A stretch of 64,000 bases of DNA from Methylobacterium sp. E-066 (GTDB taxonomy: Bacteria > Pseudomonadota > Alphaproteobacteria > Rhizobiales > Beijerinckiaceae), in assembly GCF_022829635.1 (NCBI RefSeq), contig NZ_JAKSYO010000172.1, positions 62,001 to 126,000 on the forward strand. The letters are read 5' to 3'. Position 1 is the first letter of the stretch. The number at the start of each line of letters is the position of its first letter. Positions 8,547-19,210 of the stretch are shown in pieces. Below the pieces are notes generated by a model that was not told the DNA's origin, did no database searches, and saw only the letters and a list, made by a program, of their open reading frames with translations. The translations under genes were made by a program, and so were the position numbers.

Positions 8547-9503
8547 TCAGCTCAGTTGCCGGATCGGCGCGCCGGCGAGCCACGCCTCGATATCCTCCAC
8601 CGCCTGGGTGAAGAACGTCCGGTAATTGTTGCGCGTGACGTAGCCGACATGCGGCAGCGCCAGAACATTCGGCAGGCACCGGAACGGGCTGTCGGCTGGC
8701 AGCGGCTCGGTCTCGAACACGTCGAGCCCCGCCCCCGAGATCCAGCCCTCCTCCAGGGCCCGGACCAAGGCGGCCTGATCGACGATCGGCGCCCGCGCAG
8801 TGTTCACCAGGACGGCGCCCGGCCGCATCCGGCGCAGCTCGGCCTCGCCGAGAAGCCCGCGCGTCCGGTCGCCGAGGACGAGGTGGATGGTCACCACATC
8901 GCTCGCGTCCAGCAACGCTTCCTTGGACTCGGCGCGCTCGACGCCGGCGGCAGCCGCCCGGGCGTCGTCGAGATTCGGGCTCCAGGCGATCACCCGCATG
9001 CCGAAGGCCCGGCCGATCGCGGCAACCCGCGTGCCGATCTTCCCGAGCCCGAGCACGCCCAGGGTCGCCCCGGCGAGATCGGTCCCGACCGTGCTCTGCC
9101 ACGGGCCGCCGTCGCGCAGGTTCCGGTTCTCGATCGGGAGATGACGGGCGAGTCCGAGGATCAGGGCCCAGGTCAATTCGGTCGGCGGCGTGGGGCTCGA
9201 CTCCGTGCCGCAGACCGCGATGCCCCGCGCCCGCGCCGCCGCCACGTCGATCGCCAGGTTGCGCATGCCGCTGGTGACCAGCAGCTTCAGCCGGGGCAAC
9301 CGCTCCAGCAGAGCCGCCGGGAAAGGCGTGCGCTCGCGCATGATCACCAGGATCTCGGCCTGCTCGATTCGGGAAACGAGGGCCTCCCGATCCGCGATGT
9401 GATCGGTGATGGTCGAGACGGCGACCCGATCGGCCAGGCGCGCCCAGTCGGCGAGGCCGCGCGCCGCGTCCTGGTAATCGTCGAGGATCAGGCAGGTTTG
9501 CAC
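8547..9503 (-). CDS. D-2-hydroxyacid dehydrogenase (NAD-binding, SerA/GyaR-like)
   Basis: 318 residues, GTG start. The nucleotide-binding fingerprint VLGLGKIGTR lies at residues 150-158. The catalytic trio is readable as Arg237 (NTARAPIVD), Glu266 (VFETEPLP) and His285 (LPHVGY). The family reduces 2-keto acids or oxidises D-2-hydroxyacids in the cytoplasm. The exact substrate (hydroxypyruvate, glyoxylate, phosphoglycerate) cannot be read; without C-terminal ACT domains it is not a classic regulated SerA. It is downstream of the dihydroxyacetone-type kinase on the same strand after a 130-base gap, so it may be the last gene of the sugar importer operon. Confidence 0.88.
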   Translation of the reverse strand: MQTCLILDDYQDAARGLADWARLADRVAVSTITDHIADREALVSRIEQAEILVIMRERTPFPAALLERLPRLKLLVTSGMRNLAIDVAAARARGIAVCGTESSPTPPTELTWALILGLARHLPIENRNLRDGGPWQSTVGTDLAGATLGVLGLGKIGTRVAAIGRAFGMRVIAWSPNLDDARAAAAGVERAESKEALLDASDVVTIHLVLGDRTRGLLGEAELRRMRPGAVLVNTARAPIVDQAALVRALEEGWISGAGLDVFETEPLPADSPFRCLPNVLALPHVGYVTRNNYRTFFTQAVEDIEAWLAGAPIRQLS

Positions 9504-9633
9504 GGCGGTCTCTCTCCACGACTACTGCGTGCAACGCCCGCGAAAGCGCGGTGTTCGCCGAGCCCCCGCGCCAGCTCCCGGAAGGGGGCGACACCCGATC
9601 GCCGCGGGGCGCTCCACAATCTGCCTTCGACCT

Positions 9634-11253
9634 TCAACCGGCGGCCGCCAGCGCCTCGAACGCCGCCGCGACTCCGGCTGCCCCGGGATCCTCGACACCG
9701 GCGAGATCCGCCGCCGCGAGGTAGCTCGATCGGCCGGTGGCGGCGCGGTCCATCCGGGCCGTGGCGGCGGCACCCGTGCGAGCGGCGGCGGCAGCGGGAT
9801 CGAGCCCCCCGGATTTCAGGGCTTCGAGCGCCGGGATCAGAGCGTCCAGCAGCGTGCGGTCGCCCGGGCCAGCACCGCCGTAGTTCCGCACCCGGGCCAC
9901 GCCCTGGGCCAGGGCGTCGGGCCAGCCGGCACCGTCGGAGAGCGCGGACGCGGTGGCGGCGAAGAAGATCGAGGCCAGCACGCCGCTGGAGCCACCGACG
10001 GCGCGGCCGATCCGCTCAGCCAGGACGCGGCACAGGGCGGGTGGGTCGGCTTGAGGAAGCCGGTCGAGATCGGCCTCGACCGCCCGGGCCGCGCCCGCGA
10101 AGGTGGTGCCGGTGTCGCCGTCGCCGACTTTCGCGTCCAGGGCGTTCAGCGCCCCCTCGGCGGCGATGAGCGCCCGCGTAACGGCGGCGATCCGGGCGGC
10201 CACGATCGGATCCCGCGACGGCGTGAAGGCCTCGCCCGCGAGTCCCTCCGGGATCGGTCGCAGGACAGAAGGCGCGATCCGGACCGCGCCGGGCCAGGTC
10301 GGCAGAGGCACCGGTGCCAGGAGCGCCGCTTCGAGTTCGTCGTCCAGGGGCAGGATCGAGAGCGAGGCACCGTGCATGTCGAGCGCCGTCATCAGCGGTG
10401 CCGGGCCGAGGAGCAGGCGTACCCGCTGGCCGAGGTCGGTGGCCAGGACGGCCTGGGTCAGGACCTGCATCTCCAGGGCGGTCGCCGAACCGAGATTGTT
10501 GACCAGCAGCGCCAGCGGCCCGGTCCCCGAAAAACGCTCGGTCATCAGCCGCGCCAGATCACCCGCCTTCGGCAGCGTGATCCGCTCGACCCCCGGCTCG
10601 CCATGGATGCCGAGGCCGAGTTCCGCCTGCCCCTCGGCGAGGCGCTCGCTCCGCGGCGACCCGGGGATCGTGGCGGTGGAGACCGCGATCCCGAGCGACT
10701 GGGCCGAGGCCGCCACCCGGCGTGCGAGGGCCGCGACCGCTTCCAGCGGCGCGCCGGCCTCCGCGGCATGACCCGCGACCTTGTGCACGAACAGGGTGCC
10801 GGCCACGCCCCGGGGCTGCTTCGCCTCCGGCAGCGCGATGTCGTCGGCCACGATCACGGTCTCGATCGTCTTGCCGAGCGCCCGGGCGCGCTCGGCGGCG
10901 AGGCCGAAATTCAGTCGGTCGCCCGCGTAGTTCTTGATGATCAGCAGGCACCCGGCCGGCCCGGTCACGGCCAGGATGCCCGCCAGCACCGCATCGACGC
11001 TGGGGGAAGCGAAGACATCGCCGCACACCGCCGCGCTCAGCATGCCCGGCCCGACGAAGCCGGCATGGGCCGGCTCGTGGCCGGAGCCGCCGCCCGAGAT
11101 CACCGCGACCTTGCCGGTATCGATCTCGGCCCGCAGCACGACCCGGATCCCGGGATCGCCGTCGAGCCGGGCGAGGCGGCCGCCGCTGGCGGCCAGCAGA
11201 CCCGCGATGGCGTCGGTGACCAGGGTGGCGCGGGTCTCGATAAAATGGGCCAT
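9634..11253 (-). CDS. ATP-dependent dihydroxyacetone-type kinase (DhaK-DhaL fusion)
   Basis: 539 residues, ATG start. The N-terminal DhaK domain has SGGGSGHEPAHAGFVG (about 53-68) and GIHGEPGVERI, in which His217 would bind the ketose covalently. The C-terminal DhaL domain starts near residue 340 and has KVGDGDTGTTFAGAA, the Mg-ATP binding aspartates. This single-chain form uses ATP, not the phosphotransferase system. The reaction is phosphorylation of dihydroxyacetone to the glycolytic triose phosphate; close homologues act on D- or L-erythrulose, and the sequence alone does not decide. It is downstream of a sugar ABC importer on the same strand (120-base gap), which suggests it acts on the imported sugar or polyol product. 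Confidence 0.9.
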   Translation of the reverse strand: MAHFIETRATLVTDAIAGLLAASGGRLARLDGDPGIRVVLRAEIDTGKVAVISGGGSGHEPAHAGFVGPGMLSAAVCGDVFASPSVDAVLAGILAVTGPAGCLLIIKNYAGDRLNFGLAAERARALGKTIETVIVADDIALPEAKQPRGVAGTLFVHKVAGHAAEAGAPLEAVAALARRVAASAQSLGIAVSTATIPGSPRSERLAEGQAELGLGIHGEPGVERITLPKAGDLARLMTERFSGTGPLALLVNNLGSATALEMQVLTQAVLATDLGQRVRLLLGPAPLMTALDMHGASLSILPLDDELEAALLAPVPLPTWPGAVRIAPSVLRPIPEGLAGEAFTPSRDPIVAARIAAVTRALIAAEGALNALDAKVGDGDTGTTFAGAARAVEADLDRLPQADPPALCRVLAERIGRAVGGSSGVLASIFFAATASALSDGAGWPDALAQGVARVRNYGGAGPGDRTLLDALIPALEALKSGGLDPAAAAARTGAAATARMDRAATGRSSYLAAADLAGVEDPGAAGVAAAFEALAAAG

Positions 11254-11373
11254 GGCGTGACCTTCTGCGATCGCGGTCCGCAGGTGTCTCCCTGCGCGCC
11301 GTCACAGCGGCTTGTCTGAGCAATCGCGGCCGCCGGCGCAACGGCCGGCGGCAGGTTTCCCCGGCGTGTCGGC

Positions 11374-12312
11374 CTATTCCTTCACGGCGCCGGTGAGCGC
11401 GGAGACGTAATATTCCACGAAGAACGAGTAGAGGATCACCAGCGGCAGGGAGCCGAGCAGGGCGCCGGCCATCAGCGAGCCCCACTTGTAGACGTCGCCG
11501 TCCACGAACTCGCTGACCACCGCGATCGGCACGGTCTTGTTCTGCGTCGAGGACAGGAAGGTCAGGGCGTAGATGAACTCGTTCCAGCACAGCGTCAGCG
11601 AGAAGATGCCGGCCGAGATCAGGCCTGGGAAAGCGAGCGGCAGGATGATCTTGGTCAGGATCTGCCAGCGGCTGGCGCCGTCCATCAGCGCGCATTCCTC
11701 CAGCTCGTAGGGGATGGTCTTGAAGTAGCCCATCAGGAGCCAGGTCGAGAACGGGATCAGGATGGTCGGATAGGCCAGGATCAGGGCGATCGGCGAATCG
11801 AACAGCCCGTAGGCCTGGATGATCGTGGCGAGCGGGATGAACAGGATCGAGGGCGGCACCAGATAGGCGAGGAAGATCGCGGCGCCGACCCAGCCCGCGC
11901 CGTTGAAGCGGACGCGCACGCAGGCATAGGCGGCGAGCACGCTGGCGAACAGCGACAGCAACGTGGCGGCCACCGACACGTACATCGTGTTCCAGAGCCA
12001 ACGCGGATACTGCGTCTCGAACAGCAGCTTGTTGATGTGCTTGAACGTGGGCTCCACAACCCAGAACGGGTTGTAGTGCTCCATGTCGATCAGCTGCTCG
12101 TCCGGTTTGATCGCCGTCAGCGCCATCCAGTAGAACGGGAACAGCAGCACCGCGAGGATGATCAGGAGCGGCAGGTAGGTGGTCACGAGCCGCCGGGGCA
12201 GGCGCTCCAGATAGGCCATCCCCTCGCTGTCGTCGGTGAGCCCGGCGGGGCGGGCCGCCATGACGGAAGCGAGGCGCGGGTCGGCATGGGCGGGCGGAGC
12301 GGGCGCGCTCAT
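11374..12312 (-). CDS. carbohydrate ABC transporter permease (MalG/UgpE type)
   Basis: 312 residues from ATG 12312, which overlaps the previous stop by four bases (ATGA). About six membrane segments; the coupling motif EECALMDGASRWQILTKIIL is the family EAA loop, and FYWMALTAIKPDEQL follows the first segment. With the adjacent MalF-type permease it should form the inner-membrane channel of a sugar, polyol or glycerol-phosphate importer. Confidence 0.92.
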   Translation of the reverse strand: MSAPAPPAHADPRLASVMAARPAGLTDDSEGMAYLERLPRRLVTTYLPLLIILAVLLFPFYWMALTAIKPDEQLIDMEHYNPFWVVEPTFKHINKLLFETQYPRWLWNTMYVSVAATLLSLFASVLAAYACVRVRFNGAGWVGAAIFLAYLVPPSILFIPLATIIQAYGLFDSPIALILAYPTILIPFSTWLLMGYFKTIPYELEECALMDGASRWQILTKIILPLAFPGLISAGIFSLTLCWNEFIYALTFLSSTQNKTVPIAVVSEFVDGDVYKWGSLMAGALLGSLPLVILYSFFVEYYVSALTGAVKE

Positions 12313-13265
12313 CGGTCGGTTCCCCCGGATTGCCAGGCCCGGCGCTGAAGGCCGAACCACGAGATGCCGATCGCGGCGAGCAGGAACGGCACCATCGCGG
12401 TGGCGATCGCTGCGCCCTCGCCGAGCGTCCCGGAGAGGATGCCGCGCTGGTACGACAGGGTCGCCATCAGGTGCGTGGCGTTGACCGGGCCGCCCCGGGT
12501 CATCGCCCAGATCAGCTGGAAGTCGGTAAAGGTGAACAGCACCGAGAAGGTCATCACCACCGCGATGATCGGCGTCAGCAGCGGCAGGGTGATGCGCGAG
12601 AAGATCTGCCAGTTCGAGGCGCCGTCGAGCGTCGCGGCCTCGTAGAGCGAGGGCGAGACCGTCTGCAGCCCGGCGAGCAGCGTGATCGCGATGAACGGCA
12701 CGCCGCGCCAGATATTGGCGAAGATCACGCAGGCCCGCGCCATGCTGGGCTCGCCAAGGAAGTCGATATTGCCGTCGATGATGCCGAGATGGCGCAGCGA
12801 CCACGAGATGATCGAGAACTGGCTGTCGAAGATCCACCAGAACGCGATCGCCGACAGGACCGTGGGCACCACGAACGGGATCAGCACGATCGACCGGACG
12901 ATCGACTTGAACGGCATATTCTTGTTAAGCAGCAGGGCCAGGTAGAGGCCGACCGCGAACTTCACCACCGACGCCACGGCCGTGTACAGGCAGGTGTTGA
13001 ACACCGAGAGCCAGAATACGTCGTCGTCCCAGAGCCAGGCATAGTTCTCCAGGCCGATGAACGTGCCCTCGCGGCCGATCCGGGTGTTGGTGAAGGACAG
13101 CCAGATGCCCTTCAGCAGCGGATAGGCCAGGAACAGGCCGAGGATCAGCGCGGTCGGCAGCATGAACCAGAAGCCCGCCCAGCCGCGGCTGGCACGCAGG
13201 CGGTGCCAGGCCGAGCGCGTCGGGACCGCGAGCGGGGCAGGCTGTGTCAGGGCCGTGTGCGCCAT
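12309..13265 (-). CDS. carbohydrate ABC transporter permease (MalF/UgpA type)
   Basis: 318 residues, ATG start. After a short charged N-terminus the first membrane segment reads GFWFMLPTALILGLFL. The coupling loop is YEAATLDGASNWQIFSRITL. The product is an inner-membrane partner of the following permease. It lies 39 bases after the binding-protein gene, in the usual order binding protein, MalF, MalG. Confidence 0.92.
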   Translation of the reverse strand: MAHTALTQPAPLAVPTRSAWHRLRASRGWAGFWFMLPTALILGLFLAYPLLKGIWLSFTNTRIGREGTFIGLENYAWLWDDDVFWLSVFNTCLYTAVASVVKFAVGLYLALLLNKNMPFKSIVRSIVLIPFVVPTVLSAIAFWWIFDSQFSIISWSLRHLGIIDGNIDFLGEPSMARACVIFANIWRGVPFIAITLLAGLQTVSPSLYEAATLDGASNWQIFSRITLPLLTPIIAVVMTFSVLFTFTDFQLIWAMTRGGPVNATHLMATLSYQRGILSGTLGEGAAIATAMVPFLLAAIGISWFGLQRRAWQSGGTDR

Positions 13266-13304
13266 GGGTTCGCCTCGGGAACAGGGCCGGGATGCGTCGC
13301 CGCG

Positions 13305-14615
13305 TCAGGTGTTGCGGAAGATGCGCTGGGCGGCGCGCTCGGCATTGCGGATCGCGGTCTTCACGTCCTCCCGGCCGGTGCAGTGGCTGGCGAACATGTC
13401 GACCACCACGAAGTCGGCGAGCACCGCGGCGATGCGCTCGCTCACCGGCGCCTGGCCGCCGGCCGCCAGCGACCGCCGTCCCGCCTCGGCGAACACCGCG
13501 TTCTTCGGATCGCTCGTCCAGATCGGGTTCTTGGGGTAGTTCGACAGCGGCTCGCACAGGTAGCCCTGCGCCCCCTCGATCCACGGACCGTAGTTCGACG
13601 CCTCCATCATGAACGCGATGAACGCCTTACAGGCGTTGGGCGCCTTCGAGTACTTGAACGCCAGGATCGGGAAGGCGAGCTGGAACTCGGTCGGCTTGCC
13701 GGCGGGGCCGATCGGCCAGACCGCGTGGTCCATGTCCTCGGCGAGCTTCGGGTTGTCCTTCTTGGCGGCGGCGTAGATCGAGATGCCGTTGTGGGTGAGG
13801 TACAGGTCGCCCGCCAGGAACGCCTTGTTGTTGGAGGAATCGTTCCAGGACACGGTGCCCGGCACGAAGGTCTCGTACATCGACTTGACGTATTCGAGCG
13901 CCTTGGCGGTCTCCGGCGAGTTGATCACGATCTTCTCGTTGGCGTCGACGAGGTTGCCGCCATGGGACCACAGCGCCCAGTGACACCAAGTGTTGGCGTC
14001 GCCGGTGGCGTGGCCGAGGGCGAAGCCGGCCGGCGTGTTGTTCTTCTTGAGCGCCCGGCACAGTTCGAGGAAGCCGGCGGTATCCTCGGGGAACTTGCTG
14101 AACCCGGCCTTCTGCATGGCCGAGATGCGGTAGTTCGGGTATCCGCCGTTGAAGCCCACCGGGATCGCGATCCACTTGCCCTTGACCTTGCCGTAGGCCT
14201 CCGCCGACGGGAACCACGGGCCGTATTTCTTGGCCAGCGACTCGGCGACGTCCTCCAGCGGCAGGCACTTGTCGGGGAACAGGGCCGGGAACGAGAACAG
14301 GCCCCAGACCATGTCGGGCCCCTGCCCGGTATTGGCCGCCACCGATGCCTTGGGCTGGATGTCGTCGAAGGATTCGTTGGTGACCGAGACCTTCACGCCG
14401 GTCGCCTTGGTGAAGGCGTCCACCATCCGCAGGAACGCCTCGTCCTCGCTGGGGATGAAGCGCTTCCAGCGTAGCACCGACAGGCTGGCGCCGGGCTCGG
14501 GCTTCCACTCGGCGGTCTGCGCCCAGGCCCGCGCGAAGCCGAGGAGGTCGGCGCCGGCGGCGAGGCCGGTCGCGGCGGCACCCGCCAGGAGGGAACGGCG
14601 GTCGAGTTTGGGCAT
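13305..14615 (-). CDS. extracellular sugar/polyol-binding protein of ABC importer
   Basis: 436 residues. The leader MPKLDRRSLLAGAAATGLAA carries a twin-arginine pair, and cleavage is likely after ARAWAQ. The mature protein is a family 1 solute-binding protein: LSVLRWKRFIPSEDEAFLR at its start, then NTGQGPDMVWGLFSFPALF and IAIPVGFNGGYPNYR. It should deliver a carbohydrate-like ligand to the permeases encoded next. It is 33 bases behind the ATPase gene, so four importer genes are in one unit. Confidence 0.9.
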   Translation of the reverse strand: MPKLDRRSLLAGAAATGLAAGADLLGFARAWAQTAEWKPEPGASLSVLRWKRFIPSEDEAFLRMVDAFTKATGVKVSVTNESFDDIQPKASVAANTGQGPDMVWGLFSFPALFPDKCLPLEDVAESLAKKYGPWFPSAEAYGKVKGKWIAIPVGFNGGYPNYRISAMQKAGFSKFPEDTAGFLELCRALKKNNTPAGFALGHATGDANTWCHWALWSHGGNLVDANEKIVINSPETAKALEYVKSMYETFVPGTVSWNDSSNNKAFLAGDLYLTHNGISIYAAAKKDNPKLAEDMDHAVWPIGPAGKPTEFQLAFPILAFKYSKAPNACKAFIAFMMEASNYGPWIEGAQGYLCEPLSNYPKNPIWTSDPKNAVFAEAGRRSLAAGGQAPVSERIAAVLADFVVVDMFASHCTGREDVKTAIRNAERAAQRIFRNT

Positions 14616-14648
14616 CGTGGCGTCACTCCCTGGGTGGATCGGGTGCGG

Positions 14649-15710
<1,062 letters not shown>

Positions 15711-16076
15711 GCGTCCTCCCGATCAGGGTCGCTCTGACGGCGACTCCTCTGGAAGCAGTACACGGGAGCGCCTTTCGGAAAGCAAGCCGACCGCATCTGA
15801 ATTTTAAATCATAGCCCGCTTCTGTCAGGGTCTTCCTATGGATTTTTTGTGCAGCCGATGGGATTAGGCGTCGAGCCGTCCCGAAGATCGATCCGTTTGG
15901 ACCACCGCTTTGGATCGGTGACGAGGCTGCCGGCATGAAACACTCTGCCGGCGCTCGAATCGACGGCGGATGCTAAGGCGGGTCGTGTCGGCCCCGCTGG
16001 CGGCGCGATGTCCAGGACGGATCGCGCGCGGACCAGCGAGGCGAAAGACCACAAAATCCCGAGGGATGAGGACAGC
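15711..16076. promoter_or_regulatory. divergent promoter region between ABC importer and FAH-family gene
   Basis: 366 bases without a credible gene. Starts on both sides point outwards, so promoters for both units must lie here. A short AT-rich patch, ctgaattttaaatcatag, sits near 15797 and another, ggattttttgtg, near 15840; these are the best places for the minus-strand promoter, but no clear -35/-10 pair or operator stands out. Confidence 0.4.
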
Positions 16077-17270
16077 ATGGCATTATCCGGTCTGAGCGCC
16101 CGCGAGATCCTGCCCGACGATGCCGGTCGCGGTGCCCTGGTCGGCCGGGTGTGGCGCCCGGATGTGAACGGCCCGAGCGTGGTGGCGATCCGGGCGGGTT
16201 CGGACGGCGACCTGCGGGTCGTCGACATCACCGCCCGGTTCGCCACCGTCAGCGACCTGTGCGAGGCGCCGGATCCCGCCGCCGCGTTGCGCGCCGCCGA
16301 GGGTGCGGATCTCGGCAGCCTCGACGCGATCGTGGCCAACACCCCGCCGGACAGCCGCGATGCCGGGCGTCCGTGGCTCCTCGCCCCGGTGGATCTCCAG
16401 GCGCTGAAGGCCGCCGGCGTCACCTTCGCGACCTCCATGCTGGAGCGGGTCATCGAGGAGCGGGCCCGGGGCGACCTCGCCGCCGCCTCGGCGATCCGCG
16501 CCGAGGTCGAGCGCCTGGTCGGCCGCGACCTGCGCCAGCTGAAACCCGGATCGCCCGAGGCGATGGCGTTGAAGGACGTGCTGGTCGCCCAGGGCGCCTG
16601 GAGCCAGTATCTTGAAGTCGGGATCGGGCCGGACGCCGAGATCTTCACCAAAGCGCAGCCGCTCTCCGCGGTCGGCTGCGGCGCCGATGCCGGGCTGCAT
16701 CCGGAATCGCATTGGAACAACCCCGAGCCGGAAGTCGCGCTGGCCGTCTCATCCCAACAAAAAATCGTCGGGGCGACCCTCGCCAACGACGTGAACCTGC
16801 GCGACTTCGAAGGGCGATCGGCACTGCTCCTCGGTAAGGCGAAGGACAACAACGCCTCCTGCGCTCTCGGACCGTTCCTCCGGCTGTTCGACGAAACGTT
16901 TGGCCTGGACGACATCCGGCGCACCACCGTGACCCTCGAAGTCATCGGCACCGACGGGTTCCGGATGGAGGGCACCTCGCCGCTGGCCGAGATCAGCCGC
17001 GATCCGGAAGAGCTGGTGACGGCCCTGATGGGGCGCACGCACGATTACCCGGACGGGGCGATCCTGCTGCTCGGCACCATGTTCGCGCCGATCCAGGACC
17101 GGCACGGACCGGGCCTCGGCTTCACCCACGCGGAGAACGACCGCGTCGTCGTGGCGAGCCCGGAACTTGGCCGCCTCGTCAACCGCATGCGCCCCTGCGA
17201 TGCCTGCGAGCCCTGGACGTTCGGCGCCCGCGCGCTGATGCGCAACCTCGCGGCGCGCGGGATTCTGTGA
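16077..17270 (+). CDS. fumarylacetoacetate hydrolase family protein (sugar-acid dehydratase-like)
   Basis: 397 residues from ATG 16077. The FAH core shows the metal-binding acidic motif in HWNNPEPEVALAV, then GATLANDVNLRDFEGRSA and LLLGKAKDNNASCALGP; DYPDGAILLLGTMFAP closes the fold. The longer format with an N-terminal domain of about 150 residues resembles 2-keto-3-deoxy-pentonate dehydratases of oxidative xylose/arabinose pathways (XylX or AraD1-like) better than true fumarylacetoacetase. That assignment is inference. It overlaps the next flavoprotein gene by four bases (GTGA), so the pair probably acts on the same acid. Confidence 0.75.
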   Translation: MALSGLSAREILPDDAGRGALVGRVWRPDVNGPSVVAIRAGSDGDLRVVDITARFATVSDLCEAPDPAAALRAAEGADLGSLDAIVANTPPDSRDAGRPWLLAPVDLQALKAAGVTFATSMLERVIEERARGDLAAASAIRAEVERLVGRDLRQLKPGSPEAMALKDVLVAQGAWSQYLEVGIGPDAEIFTKAQPLSAVGCGADAGLHPESHWNNPEPEVALAVSSQQKIVGATLANDVNLRDFEGRSALLLGKAKDNNASCALGPFLRLFDETFGLDDIRRTTVTLEVIGTDGFRMEGTSPLAEISRDPEELVTALMGRTHDYPDGAILLLGTMFAPIQDRHGPGLGFTHAENDRVVVASPELGRLVNRMRPCDACEPWTFGARALMRNLAARGIL

Positions 17271-18676
17271 CAGAGGCTCGCGCTGAAGCTCCCCGGAACA
17301 AGCCGATGACAGAAGCCGGATCCATCCTCGCGCGTCTCTCCGACATCGTCGGGCCGTCCGGCCTCGTCACTGGCGAGGAGTTGCGCGGCCGCTCGGCGAA
17401 CTGGACCCGGCCGACCGAGCCCTGCGCCGCGCTCGCCCTGGTCCGGCCGCGCAATACCGCCGAGACCAGCGCCGTGATGGCCGCCTGCCACGAAGCCGGT
17501 ATCGCGGTCGTCCCGCGCGGCGGCGCCACCGGCCTTGTCGACGGCACCCTCTGCGCGCCGGACGAGATCACCCTGTCCACCGAGCGCATGACCGGCATCG
17601 AGCCGGTCGATCCGCTGGGCATGACCGTGGTGGTCGGCACCGGCGCCACCCTCGGGAGCGTGCAGAACGCGGCAACGGAAAGCGGCCTGTTCTTTCCCCT
17701 CGATCTCGGCGCCCGGGGCTCGGCCACGATCGGCGGCGCGATCTCCACCAATGCCGGCGGCCTGCGGGTGCTGCGCTACGGCATGATGCGCGAGATGGTG
17801 CTGGGTCTGGAGGCGGTGCTGGCCGACGGCACGGTGGTGTCGTCCATGCGGCCGCTGATCAAGAACAACACCGGGCTCGACCTGAAGCAGGTCTTCATCG
17901 GCACCGAGGGGACGCTCGGCATCGTCACCCGCGCCGTCCTGCGCCTGCGCCCGGAGCCGGCCGGCTACGCCACCGCGCTGATCGCCTGCCCGGGGGTCGA
18001 TGACGGCGCCCGGGTCCTGCGCGCCGCGCAGAGCGCGTTCCAGGGGCGCGTCTCCTCCTTCGAGGGCCTCTGGCCGGACTTTTATAAGCTGATGACCGCT
18101 CCCGGCCGGGCGACGCCGCCGCTGGGCTACGACTATCCGTTCTACGCCATCATCGAGGTCGAGTGCGTGCCGGAGGAGTCGGACCGGTTCCTCGGCCTGC
18201 TGGAAGGCCTGATGGGCGAGGGCACGATCCTCGACGCGGCCGTGGCCTCCTCGGAAGAGCAGCGCCGGGGAATGTGGCGCATCCGCGACCGGGTCGAGCA
18301 CCTGAACGCCGATGGGATCGAGCGCGCCTTCGACATCAGCGTGCCGCTCTCGAAGATGAACGGCTACGTCCAAGGTGCCCTGGAAGGCTTGGCGGCGATC
18401 CCGGGCTGCCGCGCGGTGGTCTACGGGCATATCGGCGACAACAACCTGCACTGGAACACGACCCGCCTCGACGCCGCCGGCAACGCGGCCATCGACGCCG
18501 CGATCTACGCGCCGCTCGCCGAGCTGAACGGCTCGGTCTCGGCCGAGCACGGCATCGGCCTGGAGAAGCGCGGCAAGCTGCCCCTGTCGCGCTCCCCGGA
18601 AGAGATCGGCGCCATGCGGCTGATCAAGCGCGCGCTCGATCCGGACAACCGGCTGAACCCGGGCAAGATTTTCTGA
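17267..18676 (+). CDS. FAD-binding 2-hydroxyacid oxidase/dehydrogenase (GlcD-like)
   Basis: 469 residues from GTG 17267; an in-frame ATG at 17306 would shorten it by 13 residues. The PCMH-type FAD domain occupies about residues 40-220 with VVPRGGATGLVDGTL, RGSATIGGAISTNAGG and FIGTEGTLGIVTRAV. The C-terminal cap has YGHIGDNNLHWN (metal/substrate His residues) and ends DPDNRLNPGKIF. The family oxidises D-lactate, glycolate or other 2-hydroxyacids, passing electrons to quinone or ETF; there is no Fe-S domain here. It is translationally coupled to the FAH-family gene. Confidence 0.88.
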   Translation: MTEARAEAPRNKPMTEAGSILARLSDIVGPSGLVTGEELRGRSANWTRPTEPCAALALVRPRNTAETSAVMAACHEAGIAVVPRGGATGLVDGTLCAPDEITLSTERMTGIEPVDPLGMTVVVGTGATLGSVQNAATESGLFFPLDLGARGSATIGGAISTNAGGLRVLRYGMMREMVLGLEAVLADGTVVSSMRPLIKNNTGLDLKQVFIGTEGTLGIVTRAVLRLRPEPAGYATALIACPGVDDGARVLRAAQSAFQGRVSSFEGLWPDFYKLMTAPGRATPPLGYDYPFYAIIEVECVPEESDRFLGLLEGLMGEGTILDAAVASSEEQRRGMWRIRDRVEHLNADGIERAFDISVPLSKMNGYVQGALEGLAAIPGCRAVVYGHIGDNNLHWNTTRLDAAGNAAIDAAIYAPLAELNGSVSAEHGIGLEKRGKLPLSRSPEEIGAMRLIKRALDPDNRLNPGKIF

Positions 18677-18687
18677 AGGCGCGACCG

Positions 18688-19002
18688 GTGGCACGAGCTC
18701 CGTCGGAGACGGCGGTCAAACCGCTGCGGCTGACCGTCCGGCTAACCCCGCGCGGCGGACGCGACGCCGTGGAAGGCTGGATTCGCGATGCGGACGGCGC
18801 TCCGTGTCTCAAGGTCCGGGTGGCCGCCCCGCCCGTCGACGGCGCCGCCAACACGGCGCTCGAGCGGTTGATCGCCGGCTCTCTCAGGATCGCGGCCGGC
18901 GCCGTCCAGATCGTTGCCGGCCATCAGGGCCGGGTGAAGCGCCTGGAGATCACCGGCGTGGGCGATGAGGCCCTCGCCAAAGTCTTTGGCGTGCCGGGAT
19001 AG
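18688..19002 (+). CDS. DUF167 / YggU family protein
   Basis: 104 residues from GTG 18688, eleven bases after the flavoprotein stop. The family signature is clear: LTPRGGRDAVEG, then LKVRVAAPPVDGAANTALE and IVAGHQGRVKRLEI. This is a small, widely conserved protein of unknown function; in many proteobacteria it sits near yggT or pyrroline-carboxylate reductase genes, which are not here. Confidence 0.85.
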   Translation: MARAPSETAVKPLRLTVRLTPRGGRDAVEGWIRDADGAPCLKVRVAAPPVDGAANTALERLIAGSLRIAAGAVQIVAGHQGRVKRLEITGVGDEALAKVFGVPG

Positions 19003-19061
19003 GCGCCTGACGGAACAGGCGCCTCTTCCATGTCCAGGCCAGGAACGCCCTCGGCCGCCAC

Positions 19062-19153
19062 CGTCATTGCGAGCGTAGCGAAGCAACCCAGTGCGGCGCG
19101 CGATCTCCGAATGTGGTGTTTCCCTAGGTTGCTTCGCTGCGCTCGCAATGACG
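19062..19153. repeat. inverted repeat, family B copy 1
   Basis: Arms cgtcattgcgagcgtagcga / tcgctgcgctcgcaatgacg, with inner gaagcaaccca / aggttgcttc. It lies between two convergent genes (YggU and the keto acid cleavage enzyme), where it could serve as a two-way terminator. Other copies are at 45027 (intact) and 37560 (half decayed). The 208-base gap holds nothing else I recognise. Confidence 0.85.
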
Positions 19154-19210
19154 ACACAGGGCGAAAGGGCCGCCGGCACGCGAGAGCCCTCGAAGCGGCG
19201 GCCCGTTCCC